Of a stretch of DNA of 64,000 nt, positions 17,446-29,300 are shown piece after piece; the first letter of the stretch is position 1, and each line of letters opens with the position of its first letter. Location of the stretch: positions 1,178,001-1,242,000 of the forward strand of contig LATX02000035.1 of assembly GCA_001466705.2 (NCBI GenBank), given 5' to 3'. The position numbers and the translations under genes are program-made. The notes below the pieces were generated by a model. That model saw only the letters and a list, made by a program, of their open reading frames with translations. It made no database searches and had not been told where the DNA came from. The stretch is from Moniliophthora roreri. Its lineage: Eukaryota > Basidiomycota > Agaricomycetes > Agaricales > Marasmiaceae.

Positions 17446-17838
17446 GCTTGATGAAAGGATGAAAGATGAAACGGGAGTTGCATCTTTTCGGGTTTCGATG
17501 AGCTCCTTTTTATTATCGTACGTCTGAGGCGTGTTGAGGAAAAGAATTTAACGGATCCGGGCAATTTTACGCATCAGTTTTACGCACAACGGACCGAGGG
17601 GGAAATCCTGAGGAAGTGAGCATGAGCAATCAGTCGCTAACGCAACTTTCACTCGGTGCTAATGCGAAGGTGTGAGCGCGTGAGGGACAAGACCCAGGTC
17701 GGGTCGAGTCGTGTCGTGGCTCAGTCTATTGGCATCAAAATAATACGATGATGCGAATTCTGAGTATTATACAGGACGGGAATGTTGTGACTAGAGTATG
17801 TGTACAAAGGAAAACTGAGGCACCCAAGGAGAGGACCT
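17446..17838. other. intergenic region upstream of the monooxygenase
   Basis: This 393-bp gap holds the promoter of the monooxygenase and the 3' end of TAF10. A TATA-like element is listed separately. I see no other gene or RNA in it. Confidence 0.5.
17506..17514 (-). promoter_or_regulatory. possible TATA-like element of the monooxygenase gene
   Basis: On the minus strand AATAAAAAG lies about 60-70 bp before the start codon at 17445. The spacing is plausible for a core promoter; no other support. Confidence 0.25.
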
Positions 17839-18470
17839 CTACATGTAAAAGTCGGGCTTGCGAGCGTTGATACCATACTCTGCAAGAGCAGCACTGAGAT
17901 CGTCCATGGTTAATGTCGTTCGGGTGCGATCCTATGGCACATGGTCAGTCGACTGTAGGCTTTAGGATCAAGAGGATGACCTTTGCGGCAGAACCAAAGG
18001 GTTGATTTCGGCGACCACCTGCGGCATTTGTTCGTATCCGTGCATGTTGGTATGCGTCTGCTGCAATGTCCGAGACAAATTTTTGTGCTGCAAGAGAAAG
18101 CAGCCGTCTCCTGCAAGTAACCCCTGGTTATACAACAGGCCACACACACACACACACACAAGATTACTCACAACCGGACATCCTCGCACTCGAATCCAAC
18201 TCTTTGAAGATAATAGTCTGTGACTTCGTTAGGAATCTAAGGGATTGTTCCGTTCAGTTTTGTAGACGCGTAGAACTGGTCGCTTGTGACACGGACCAGT
18301 GGTTCATAGTCGTCCAATAAGAGTAGAAATTCGGCAAGAGTGCGATCTTTTCTGGCGTCTTCTGCTGCCTGACGAGACTGAGTTTGAGCTGGTTGAGAGG
18401 TGGAAGGATTTGAATTGCTGGGCTGGGCTACATCTGAAGGGAGTGGATATGCGAACTGGCCTTGGGACAT
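17839..18470 (-). CDS. TAF10: TAF10, shared TFIID and SAGA subunit
   Basis: Histone-fold TBP-associated factor of about 135-140 residues, a core part of both TFIID and SAGA. The N-tail [14 protein letters not shown] is followed by a Ser/Gln-rich stretch. The family core begins [17 protein letters not shown], continues after an intron as [15 protein letters not shown] and after another as [19 protein letters not shown], then YQHARIRTN. The last exon gives [20 protein letters not shown] and ends KPDFYM. These are hallmark TAF10 motifs in the right order. The intron after CEDVR carries a (CA)n tract 9 nt from the donor consensus. The gene diverges from the Zn2Cys6 factor across 540 bp. Confidence 0.93.
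18141..18160. repeat. (CA)10 microsatellite inside a TAF10 intron
   Basis: Ten perfect CA units, reading (TG)n in the transcript, near the 5' end of the second TAF10 intron. Such tracts vary in length and can affect splicing. Confidence 0.9.
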
Positions 18471-19010
18471 GGTTGTGTAGGTTTTGTTTGGCCCTTTGTT
18501 TGGCAAGGGCCGCTGTTGAAAAATTGCATGTGGGAATCTCATCCTGATGAGTATCCAGCTCTCTCATATATGATGTTTGAGGCATTTGGCTTTATGCACT
18601 GCAGAAAATTAACCCAGCTACCTTTGGGCTTTGCCCGCTTCTAACTGACACCATTTTTCCTCGTCCAAGCATTCACAGCTGTCACTTGCAGATAAAGCGG
18701 CTTGGTGTAGGACCCTATAAGCTGTTTCTGTCATACTTGCAGCGCCGAGTGTTCCGAACTGTATGCGAGCGCGATCCATGGCACTTTATTCGTAACCATG
18801 CAGTTACTGGCATGGCTGAATATCATCCTGTGTCTAGAATTCGATTTGTAAATCTTTGAGCAGCGGTACATGCCCACTGATTGCCCAGCGCTAAACCCTT
18901 CACAAGTCAACTGCATTGAAACTCGAATTAGAAAGTGGGGTTTCTCGTTACTTTTATAGGACCCGCTATTCGGGAGAGACTCTTGCAGTCTCCCCGGCTC
19001 ATACATTGGC
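18471..19010. other. divergent promoter region, TAF10 / Zn2Cys6 factor
   Basis: 540 bp between the two start codons. Short frames occur on both strands but lack protein-like composition. I assign the interval to the two promoters and 5' leaders. Confidence 0.5.
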
Positions 19011-22000
19011 ATGAGCATCCCATCCAATAACGGTCCCAGAAAAATAGGAGAACCAGGGACTGGGGCGGGAAGGAAACCAGGTCTGAGTTGCGCAGAGTGT
19101 CGGCGGTAATGCCACTGATTCTTTTTTTGTCCCCTCTCACTCATATCACTCCACCAGTTCAAAGTTGAAATGCGATAGGTGGGCCTGTCCGAGAGCGTTC
19201 GATTTACCACCGGGATTTTGATCACTGATATCAATCACATCTCGGTTTTTTTTTGTAGATCTTTTCCTTGTCAGGCATGCATTCGGTGGGTAGTTGGAAA
19301 TAGTGATATAGCTCTAGAATCTGACACGATTTGAATTCATGCAGGCGAGGATGTGCTGGTATATGTCCAGATGGTGCGCAGAACCCCTTCCTCTAATGTC
19401 CAGTTTTCGCCTTGATATTCATGGTGTTGTACAGGAACTCTCAATGCAACAAAGGGCAACAAGTAGGCCTTCCGTATCGTTCCTCAGCTGTTTACACGTT
19501 AAACCATACCCCAGAGTTCTCATGGCCCACGCTCAAAGGCTCTCAGAGGAAGTCAAGACCCTAACCGCTAGGGTACGCGAATTGGAGGCAGTACTTGCAG
19601 AACCGGGAGGTACCTCTAGGTTGAATTCGCAAGACCCACGAGAAAATCCAGTAAACGAAATCGATACATTATACGAAAAGGGCTTTCAGGTGGTTTCGAA
19701 GAGTATGGGGTCCCTTTCAATTGGGTCGGAAGGACAGGCAAACTACCATGGAGAATCCGCAGCCACAGAAGTACGTCTTGATCTCGTCCAGTAGAAAAGT
19801 TTCTTTTACTGACTAGTTCCCTAGTATCTCAAGGAACTCCTACCGGTCTGTTTTCCCAGCCTCGCGACTGGCATCCGCTCATCACATATCTGTCCTCGTT
19901 TCAGCTCGAAGAAGAGCCATTAGAAGTCACCGAACACCCAGAACGCATCACTCTCCCTTATGAGCTCCTCGAACTCATGAATGCCTTCCCATTCGGCATG
20001 AAAAGTGTGCCGCACGTCAAATCCCTCTTTATGGGTTTCCTGCCACCCAAAACACGAGCCAATCATATTGCTGACCTGTATTATACCTATGTTGCGTGGA
20101 TGTAAGTATTTTCTAGCTCGCTCCTGTCGTGTGTCGTGTATCGTGTAACCTTTCCCTTCCGACGTCAGGTACGATCCTATCACAAGGCAGGAACTTGAAG
20201 CAGACATTTTTGACCAGATGTACTATCCCAATGGACATATCAACATTGACAAGGTACATTCGCATCGTCTCTCTGCATTTTTTATGGTTATGGCGGCTGG
20301 TGTGATGTATGAACCGGGTCCGGACTCAAAGTTAGTGGCAAAGCGGTATCACGCATTAGCAAAGGCGGCACTGGCATTGGACCCAATTACACACGAGGTG
20401 TCTTGCGCAACGATACAGTCGCTTTTGGTGCGTCGTCTAATTGAGCATTTGCGGTGATCCAGGGCTAAGCTATGAGTAGGTCATGTTTAGATTTCATTAC
20501 AATCTGGACCGGAAGGGTAATGAGGTTCGGTGGTTGATCATTGGAATATGTTCGAGAGTGGCGTTAAAGGTGTGTTATGATCTCACATGCTCTAGTAAAA
20601 AAAAAACATTCAAATTACGTTTCCATGCAGATCGGGTTGCGTGAGTCATCTTGATACCATTTATCACAAAGTTGGAATACTCACGGTGCTTTAGATCGTG
20701 ACAGTTCTGGATGGAATCTTGACCCTGAAGAGCAACAGCGGCGGCGGCGGTTATTCTGGGAGTTGTATATGAATGATACTTGGACCGTGCGTATCTTGTC
20801 TCATCCAGTAATGCTCATATTCACGTCATGTTTGACTAGAGTATCGTCAACGGGAGGCCGCCTTCCATGATGATCCAACACACGGACTGTCAGTTTCCCG
20901 ACGATCTCGAGCCTTCAGTCAAAGCCAACGGGGAGACTGAAATCGGGTGTACGTTCTATTAAACACCGCCAGTCATTACATATACTGATTGACCGAATAA
21001 TACATTTAGGGCACAACTGGAAATCCAGGTACGCTGCCAGCTGCTTGTCGATATCCGTCCAGCATATCTTCATGACAAAGAAACTCCCATACGCTGCGCT
21101 CTTGGACCTGGACAAGAAAATAAGAAAGTTCCCTGTTCCATTTCACCTACAAGCGCCATTGGCCGCTTCAGAGGCTGGGAGAGCTTGGTCTAGTGATCCG
21201 AGGAAAGCAATGCAGCAATATTGTATATTATGTGAAAGAGAGTCTAGTGAGTGCTCTAAACTCGTCGGAATCCGAGATTTAAAACTGAGGGTGGCCCGGA
21301 TTCGTAGACCTATTGTATCTTCACCGGAGTTACTTTGCACAAGCTCTTCGAGAGGAATCCAATAATCCTTTAGCACATCGTTATACAGCTTCCGTACTTG
21401 CGACGTACAGGAGTGCATGTCGGTTAATCTCGAGTCTGAAGGGACTATATCCCGTCCATCCTGAAATCACTGAAACGTCGTGGTTCTTCTGGTCGGGAGT
21501 GTTCTCTTCATGTGTGAGTACTCACTTGGCCTTAAAACAAGACTCGTCCGCCGATCATAACACGTCCTTAGATTGTTCTTGGCGCTTTGATCGTTGAGAG
21601 TCCGGCATGCAGTCTCTCGCGAGATGCACTAAGAGAGTTTGAAGAAGCTCTTCCTTTCTTCCAAGAGGGCTCTCGTCATTGTCGTCCCGCTAATACACTG
21701 GTGCGTCCACGGTCTGTTCAACGTGCGATCGGTGACATTGAAGTTTGGTTTTCAGCCTATATTACAGACTCTACTCGAAAGAGCACAGTCAAGTTGTTCT
21801 GTTTTCCTTAGCAATGGAGGACAAGCTGTACCAGAACGTCCTACTCAAAACGGTACTAATGAGAATCCTGACGTTTACGAAGTCCTGGGAGGAAGAACTT
21901 CCGTCATTACCACACGTTCAACGTCAAATTCGCCAAAGGCACCACCCATTCAGAGGCCACAGTCGAGTAGTGGAAGTAGTGGCAATGGGAGTGTCACGTC

Positions 22001-22514
22001 AAACGTGTCGGATGAACAGACGATCGACTATTACGACAGTCTGGTGCTGGATATGAATGCTCAACGTCACTTCCAGTACCAGACTTTTCAAAGGCCTCCT
22101 CCCGCGGATACCAGTGGCATCCCGTATCAGCAGGAAACTCAGACGGCGGGTTATCCAATGCAGTATTCGCAGAGCTACCCTTCCACTGGACCAAGTATGC
22201 AATACGGAGTACAGCAGCAGCAGCCAGGTCAGAATATAAGTACACAGCAGCAATATTACGCGCATCAGGTACAACAATGGGACAATACTGCTGGTTCGAC
22301 ATACCAGACGGAATACCATGTCAGTCCGACGTATCCGACGGAACAGCACCAGCAACAATTTGCGCCTCCGAGTCATAATTCGCAACATCAACACCAACAA
22401 CAGCAGCGACAGCCACCTCCGCCGTATTTCTACGGCAATGGACATGGGCCAGGACAAACACAAGATGAGATTTGGCGGAGTTTTGCAAAGTCGTTTGGAC
22501 TGGATAATATATAG
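19011..22514 (+). CDS. Zn2Cys6 (Gal4-type) transcription factor with fungal_trans domain and Gln-rich tail
   Basis: The start gives MSIPSNNGPRKIGEPG. The DNA-binding cluster is assembled from exons 1-4: CAECRR, SKLKCDR, SFPCQACIR, RGCAGICPDG. This is C-x2-C-x6-C-x5-C-x2-C-x8-C, a good binuclear zinc cluster. Exons 2-5 are only 21, 27, 29 and 28 nt (19158-19178, 19259-19285, 19345-19373, 19435-19462). A coiled-coil LMAHAQRLSEEVKTLTARVR follows, fit for dimerisation. The central regulatory domain has GICSRVALKIGLHRD and RRRRLFWELYMND before NGRPPSM. The C-terminal 150 residues are rich in Gln, Pro, Tyr and Ser (HQHQQQQRQPPPPY), a likely activation region. Target genes are unknown. It diverges from TAF10 and converges on Ada1, both coactivator subunits. 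Confidence 0.92.
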
Positions 22515-22707
22515 ACAACAACTCTTTTTTGAGTGTTCTCGACATTGTTTTCGTGTAATATTGTCTATGTGGGACCTCGAGGTATCTTACATACGTTGTA
22601 GCAATTATTGGACATACGTCTGTGTGTAATCTACTATCATTGACTCAGTTGCAGGAATAACGTTACAGGCAATATACAAAGGAAGTGAAATTTTGAACGC
22701 TACCGCT

Positions 22708-23846
22708 TCATCTAACACCCCTTAAGGCCTCCTTGACGGTACTACGCTCACCAAGCAGGGCGACTATCTGCCACCTCTGGTCACTGACTTCGCGGTCCTT
22801 CAGCAGAGGTATATCCCTGTCATCGTCTTCGTCCTCCCGGTCGCCAAGTGCGAGTTTCATAGCAGCCGCACTCTTGTTGGGAAGATCATACGGAGCGAGT
22901 GTGAATAACGTCTCGAAGGCAGCGGTGGTCAAAACTTTTTGAGAGTGGTGATGTGTGGATTGAGTGTCGTTGGATGTGGTGATAGAGGAGATGACGAGGG
23001 AGTCGGTGGTCAAGGTGAGTGCATGAGTAATTAGCTGCTTGAGTTTGACCTTTTGAGACCTCGTGTCAATAGAAGATGGTAGACGTTCGTGAATAATCGA
23101 ACTTACTTCGCAAGCAAGATGCATGAGAGTGGGAACAGTCCGAGCGGGGGCATTGAGGTTATTCTGGGCACAGATGAGGTTGATTCTCTCTGCTATGAGT
23201 TGAACGGTGGTTGTCCGTGTAAGGGACGCTAGTGGCACTCCTACGTGAGTGCCAGGAGGGGCTATGAAATGTTTTTTTTAGTAGAAGCAACATCAGCGAA
23301 GAATGAGGAGACACACCATTTCGTTCTTGGAGTAACACCACACCGCGTTCCCGAGCAATTTCGTCGGTGTCTTTTCTAGGAGGGTCGACTGGAGGATTTG
23401 AGGTCGTCAAACTTCGAATGCGTTCGCGTTCCGGCTTTCCCAAAGACACAGTCCATCGTTTCAAACGTGTAGAGCGAAGGCCGAGGTCTTCGTCTGAAGT
23501 CTCTGGTCCTTGATAAGGTAGAGTTCGTTTACGTTTCCGTGGCGGGGGTTTAGGGGCATCTGTCGAGGGTGTTATGTGTCGTTTGTGACTACGAGAGTCA
23601 AATAGTGAGATAATGAGAGCATTATGTAGCTGGACTGGCGGGGGTTTAAGCGAATGTTCAGTGAAGAACAGCAGTCGACTCACTCAGGTTGGGTGCGTCC
23701 AGTATTGGTTTGAGTGTATCGTCAAACTCGATACGGGATATTTGACCTGTCACAAAGCTATGAAGGCAATCGAAGTATTTGAATGCATTGGGTCCGAGGT
23801 TAGAGCTGAGTTGTTGCTTGATGTTCGAAGTCGAGGATAAAGACAT
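22708..23846 (-). CDS. HFI1: SAGA core subunit Ada1/Hfi1 (TADA1-like)
   Basis: Ada1/Hfi1 is a histone-fold SAGA core subunit that pairs with TAF12. The start MSLSSTSNIKQQLSSNLG is preferred; an in-frame ATG 18 nt upstream would add MTRALI. The N-terminal family signature is clear: KYFDCLHSFVTGQISRIEFD, then after an intron LIQLHNALIISLFDSRSHK. A basic Pro/Arg-rich linker (PPPRKRKRTLPY) follows. The second half has the conserved block VPLASLTRTTTVQLIAER, then the predicted histone-fold region, and ends in an acidic stretch and ALRGVR. Total length is about 340 residues. It is separated from the divergent glycosyltransferase gene by only 77 bp. I am fairly sure of the family, less of exact exon ends. 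Confidence 0.85.
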
Positions 23847-23923
23847 AATTAGCGCCCGTGTCACACAGCCGTCACCGTAGACGCGTCACGCTTAAACAAC
23901 TTCATTCATGAACCACGATTATT
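23847..23923. promoter_or_regulatory. 77-bp bidirectional promoter interval (Ada1 / glycosyltransferase)
   Basis: The start codons of Ada1 (minus) and the GT2-like gene (plus) are only 77 bp apart, so promoters and leaders must be shared or lie inside the coding exons. No TATA motif is evident. Confidence 0.5.
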
Positions 23924-26324
23924 ATGCATCACTCACCTCTTCGTTACTTCATTACACTCTGTTTCTTTCTCTTTGGCTATCTATCTCTTAAAAAGCAACT
24001 TTTCTTCTCGAGCAAAGTGACTTCCCGAAAGAATGGGTTGGAATTTCAGGCCGGTGCCATTACGATGAAGGAACACCCGCAGGACATCGCCCTTCATTTC
24101 CAGAATGGCCATAGAATCCAAGTAAACACTCTGACTGTTGTCCTCCCTATCATTGAAGAATCTGTTCGCGACCTACCGAAAATCCTTACCAGCTTTCTTT
24201 CGGCGGACCCTCGTCGCATCCTTCTGCTCTGCCCAGAATTTCTGGCTCCAGAAGTCGAGAGGACTCTCAGAATCATTCTATCCAGCGACACGGAACTCTA
24301 TCCAGAGTACATGGTCTTACCCTCGACCAGTGCATCAACCCTCCCTGAAGCACTATTGCGCGCTTCCTTTTCATTCACTGGTGGGAACGATTGGATACTC
24401 ATTTCGGACGTAGAGGGTTTAGAGGGTGTGGATTCGTATTTTCGACAGAGCCTTCTTCGACCCACGAGCATTACCGTTCCCATGGGACCCAAAGGGACGC
24501 TGCTGAAATCAAAATCACTTGTATCATCGAATTCTTGCTCTACGTACCCCCAAGTCTCCGAGGCATCGTACCTCACCCCTCCCTTTATCTTTCACGCTTC
24601 CCTGGCCCTTCAAATAGAACGCATTCCGCGCACATGGCACGAATTCGGGATAGCGATATCTCAACATCATCCAGGAGGTTATGGGGGCATCATTTGGGCG
24701 AAACCGAAGGCGTGTCACATTAGAAATGAGAGCATTCCTGTACTCCCACAATATTCTTTGGATTCGACGATTATTCATGATAGTCAAGGAATCGGAAGGT
24801 TTGAAGATTACGAGCGAGAGAGCGCGGTCATAACGTTTTACGCAATCTTCTCCACCCTGGACGAACTCCGCACGTTTGCACCTGTGCTTTGTCGCCTTCA
24901 GCGTGATGGAAAAAGGGTGCAGAATTATCTTGATACGACCTACGAGCGGAGTACGTCCGGAAATACGCTGGTTGGTTCCTGTCTTCTCTCATACGAACCT
25001 TTCTTTTCTTTTCACGGAAGCGTTATCGGAGACAGATCAATCGTTCTCTTCACTCTTGCTGAACTAGGTCATCGCTTAGAAGGCGCGACCAATATCCAGA
25101 TACCCCGGGATGATTTGCTCCATTGTGGATGGATGGTCACTTTGACAGCTGTGGAATGGCGCGGTACGTTCCCATCCTCTCAAACTCTATCTATTCTTGC
25201 TGATGAGGAACACAGATTGGCATCTACCTCGTCTAACAATCAGTATCATCACTAAGAACAGGCCCGACTCTTTAGCTCGCCTGTTATCGTCTGTCTCTAG
25301 GGGCAGGTACTTTGGAGATCTTGTTAATATGCGGATACATCTGGAGCAATCAACGGATCACCGAACGATGCAAACGGTGAAGAGTTTCGCGTGGCATCAT
25401 GGCAGTCTTTTTATTCACCATCGTGTCATACATGGCGGCCTCCTTCCCGCAGTGGTTGAGTCTTGGTATCCGCACACGAACGACTCGTATGGCCTTTTGC
25501 TAGAGGATGATGTCGAACTATCGCCCCTGTTCTATGCGTGGATCAAGATGTCCCTCTTGCGATATCGGTATGCGTTGCATCTTGCCCTCCATGTGTTATA
25601 TCATTTAGCTTCAACATACAGGTACGGGAACAATCATGGTCAACACCTCCAAATATTCGGGATTAGCCTTTATCAGCAGAAGAACATTGAATTACACACA
25701 GATGGTCGAAAACCTTTCAACGCCTCCCAGTTATTCATCGACAACGGCATTCCACCATTTACTCCCTATCTCTCGCAAATCCCATGCAGCTGGGGCGCCG
25801 TTTACTTCCCAGAGCACTGGGCTGAATTTCACGACTATTTGACGATGCGTTTCTCCGAGATGGCATTCCCGATAGACCAGGTAGTTGTTCCCGAAGTTCG
25901 CTCAAACAGGTGGTCTAAATCGTGGAAGAAGTATTTCATTGAACTTGTTTTCCTACGTGGCTATGTTATGCTCTACCCAAATTTCCCCGAATTCGTCTCG
26001 CTTTCTACGAACCACCTAGAAGTAGGCTCGCATGTGAAAGTGCGCTCCAAGGCAAAGCAAGAAGCATTCATGGTCCCTTTGATGCAGCTCTCTAGCGATA
26101 GCAAAGCAGTCGTCGGGCTCCTCAGTCTTCCCGAAATGTCACTTTCGGTGAAACTGCCTGTACTCAATCTTACTGGCTCTCTCTCGACGATAAAGGATTT
26201 GGAGATAGTTGGCGCATCAAGACGGACCGAGTTGGTGACGTGCGAGGCGTTGAGAGCCTTTGAGGCTATGAGCCTACTATGCCTTTTTGAGGACCAAATG
26301 GTTCCAGCAGCTTACAATCCCTGA
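23924..26324 (+). CDS. type II membrane glycosyltransferase, GT2-like
   Basis: The N-terminus MHHSPLRYFITLCFFLFGYL is a short cytosolic tail plus one membrane anchor, the layout of a Golgi type II enzyme. A luminal domain of about 390 residues follows. A 52-nt intron (25164-25215) joins it to the second frame, giving EWRDWHLPRLTISIITKNRP and SLARLLSSV, a typical GT-A nucleotide-binding start. The acidic motif GLLLEDDVELSPLFY supplies the DxD-like metal site. A second intron near 25569-25621 joins RYR to YGNNHG. Further conserved-looking parts are IPCSWGAVYFPEHW and YPNFPEFVSLSTNH. The donor and acceptor sugars cannot be told. The total is about 755 residues, more than a single GT-A domain, so the N-terminal half may be a separate fold. 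Confidence 0.8.
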
Positions 26325-26397
26325 CCTAAGGTTAGAAAGAAGAATAGAAGCCATTGTATAGGAGTAATCCCGACAAAGTTTTGTGTTGGATTATAGT

Positions 26398-29300
26398 TTA
26401 CATTGCAATCTGTGAGCTATCAAGCCCCAGAGCATGCAGGAAAAGATCTACGTTTGCTAATTTTGCACGTCTCTCTTCCTCGTCAACAACCCATCCTTTC
26501 TTTGCGCTGATAACATTCTCCAGCACCTTATCCCGCAGTAAAGTGACGAGAATCTGGTGCTGTTCTGCGACCGCATGCAGCGCCAACGCAGCCAAGAATT
26601 GCCAGACAGGTTGGTCCAAAGCGTCCATCCCAGGTTGAATCCGACCTGCTTGAGCCTCAGGCGTACGACTCGATGGGAAGAGGTTGGGGAAGTGAGGCGT
26701 GAGGAGCTGGAATAAGTGATCAAACATGAATTGCCTAACAGGGGAAGTCAGTGTAAATAACGCATTTTCTTGTGGGAGAGACGCACCATTGTTCTGCATC
26801 TTCTGGCGATGGTAATTCATCCAGATTTGTTGCATTATGCAAAGACTCTTTGATCACCTCCACCCTCGTCAAGAACAAGGTCAATAAAGCAAGTCCGGGC
26901 TGAAGCAAGTGGTGTCAGATGAAAACATTAAAAGGTGCTTGTTTACTCTTGCTCACCCTGGTCTTAGCAATAGCTACAACGTCGTTGCGATCCAGGAGTA
27001 GCCCAAGCAATCCGGACACCAGTCGTAGGCTGCCTTTGGCGATAACAGGCAGAATACTTTGTATCACGCCAGAAAGGAATGCCTGAGTTTGACGTTCTAC
27101 CTCAGATCGACCCGGGGTTTCTTCTGGCGCATCTAACAGAGGTGCATCGACCACGACATCGAGTTGGCTGAAGCATGCGATGAGAAGCGTGAGCAACGTG
27201 AGCATGCGTTGGCTATCAAGATGGCGGGTCAGTCGAGGCAAGAGCTTTTTGCCCTTTGCAACACTCAAGATAGAGATGAATGGGTGAGGGTCGCTGTGCT
27301 GAGCATTAGAAAGAAAATATAGCTTTACTAACAAGAACCCACCTCGTAGCAAGAGGAACCATCACTTTCAGTAGTGTCCATGTTTGGTCCAAAACACTCT
27401 GGAACTCGTTCTCCCTGCGTATGACGATGAGCATTAAACGAAAGAAACGAAGCGAGAACATACCATTCAGTCACGGCAGCTTCTTCCTCGGGGGGCGGAT
27501 TCCGCTTGAGCTGTTCGAGTTGAAGGACGTGATCATAAAGAGTCTCCAAAGTGACTAAGGCCTCCCGACGAGTTAGAGGATCCCTGCGTACAAGTTCAGA
27601 GGTCTACACAGCAATGATTAGATGAATTCAAGTGAATGGTATGCAACCTACATCAGGTGCATGCTGCTCGGCTAGTGCTTCACGACCAAGCTTGGCGGCC
27701 TTCGCAGCAGCGTCATCGCCAAATTCCCCAGCCTCATCTGCTTTGGAAATATGCCCGTGCGCCTGAGCATGAGACAACGTGGGAGACGATGAAGAAGCGT
27801 TTCCGGAGTCGACCTGAAGTAACTGTCTGGGTGCCGCTTTGTAACTGCGACCAGAGGTCTTTCCTAGGGCGCCTTGAAGACTATGGATCGCTGTCATCTA
27901 GTCAGGCGAAAATTTTTTGTCCAGAAATTGAACTGGTACGTACAATGAAGTCCTTTTTCCTCTTCTCGCCGCCTGGCATTACTAACGATACGCTCAACCT
28001 GCTGCTGCATGCGTTGCATAGCGTTGGGTCTTCGGTTGCCACCTCTTTGAGCAACTCCCAAACCCACTCCGCCGCTAGCGCCAAACTTTAATACGCGCTC
28101 ATCCTCCGAACCCAAGCCCATCCTCGACCGTATGATGGCACCATAGACCTGCGCGTAGAAGTCGTCGGCATACGGATCTTGAGTAACAAGCTGGGAAACT
28201 TGTATACGAGTGATAAAGTCCTTGTCCGATTGGGTCATAAGGTCGTTGTATCGTGACATGTGTGCAATCTTGGCCGCTTTCCGTCGCCTCTTTTCTTCCA
28301 TCTTTTCAGCTTCAAGGATTTTACGCATTGCCTCCACCCTGAGCGTTTCCTGGTCTGCTTGAGACAATCCTTGCATGTCTCGAAGGAATTCTGCATGTGC
28401 CATTTCTGAGAGGATCCGTTGCTGCAATTGAATGTTTGGCTGCATGAAGGCGGCATTATCCTGCGCAGGAGTGGCTCTGAGCGGCGACTGAGAACGAAGT
28501 AGCAGCTCTCGTTGCTGCTGCAGCTGGAGCGCCTCCATTTCTGCCAGAGTGGGACCAGAAGGATGACGATCATGATTGAACTGGTTGTTGCCATGATGGA
28601 TCTGAGATATCTGCTGGTTGCGCATCTGACGTTCAAGATCTTCCATACGAAGTTGTTCTTCCAATTGTTGCAGGCGAAGAAGCTGCCGTTGCTCTTGCTG
28701 CTGCTGGAGCAGTAGTACTTGCCTCTGATGCTCCAGGAATCGCGGTGATTGCGAGACCGGAAGCATACGAGGGGGCGGAGTCCGGTGGTGCTGTTGCTCT
28801 CTCTGCTGAAGTATTTGCTGTTGCTGCAAGCGTTGCAGCTGAAGCTGCTGCTGCTGCTGTTCTTGCCTATAAATATATCTCTGCTGCCTTTGGAGCAGCT
28901 CCTGCTCCTGCTGCTGACGAAGATACTCTTCCTCTTCCAAGCGCTGCTGCTGCTGTTGAATGAGTAATTCCCTGTGTAAAGCAGCCTCTCTTGAGCGTTC
29001 AGCGGCTAACCGCATCTCCGCTTCAATCTCTTGCAGGGTCCGGGCGCCAGTTTGATTCGTGGCATGGCCGATGGGCTGCTGATGTGCTGGCGGCGATTGT
29101 ACACGAGTAGATGAGCGACCACCGCCATTCAAGCGTAGCGAAAACGGAGACTTGTCATCCCAAATGGATTCCAATGACAATGGAGCTGCTGTGGCTGGGT
29201 TATCCAAAATATTAAGAACCAAATAGAATGTATTAATGGGACTACCGTACGTGGTCGAGCAGTTTGAGATGGTGGGGATTGGGTCCGCTGATGAGAAGTT

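Noticed and set aside
18731..19234. 167-codon minus-strand frame over the start of the Zn2Cys6 factor
   Set aside because: It overlaps the plus-strand zinc-cluster exons, which are supported by motif and splice sites; no recognisable domain.
15444..23846. Secondary metabolite cluster (monooxygenase plus Zn2Cys6 factor)
   Set aside because: No backbone synthase, transporter or other tailoring enzyme between them; neighbours are general transcription genes.
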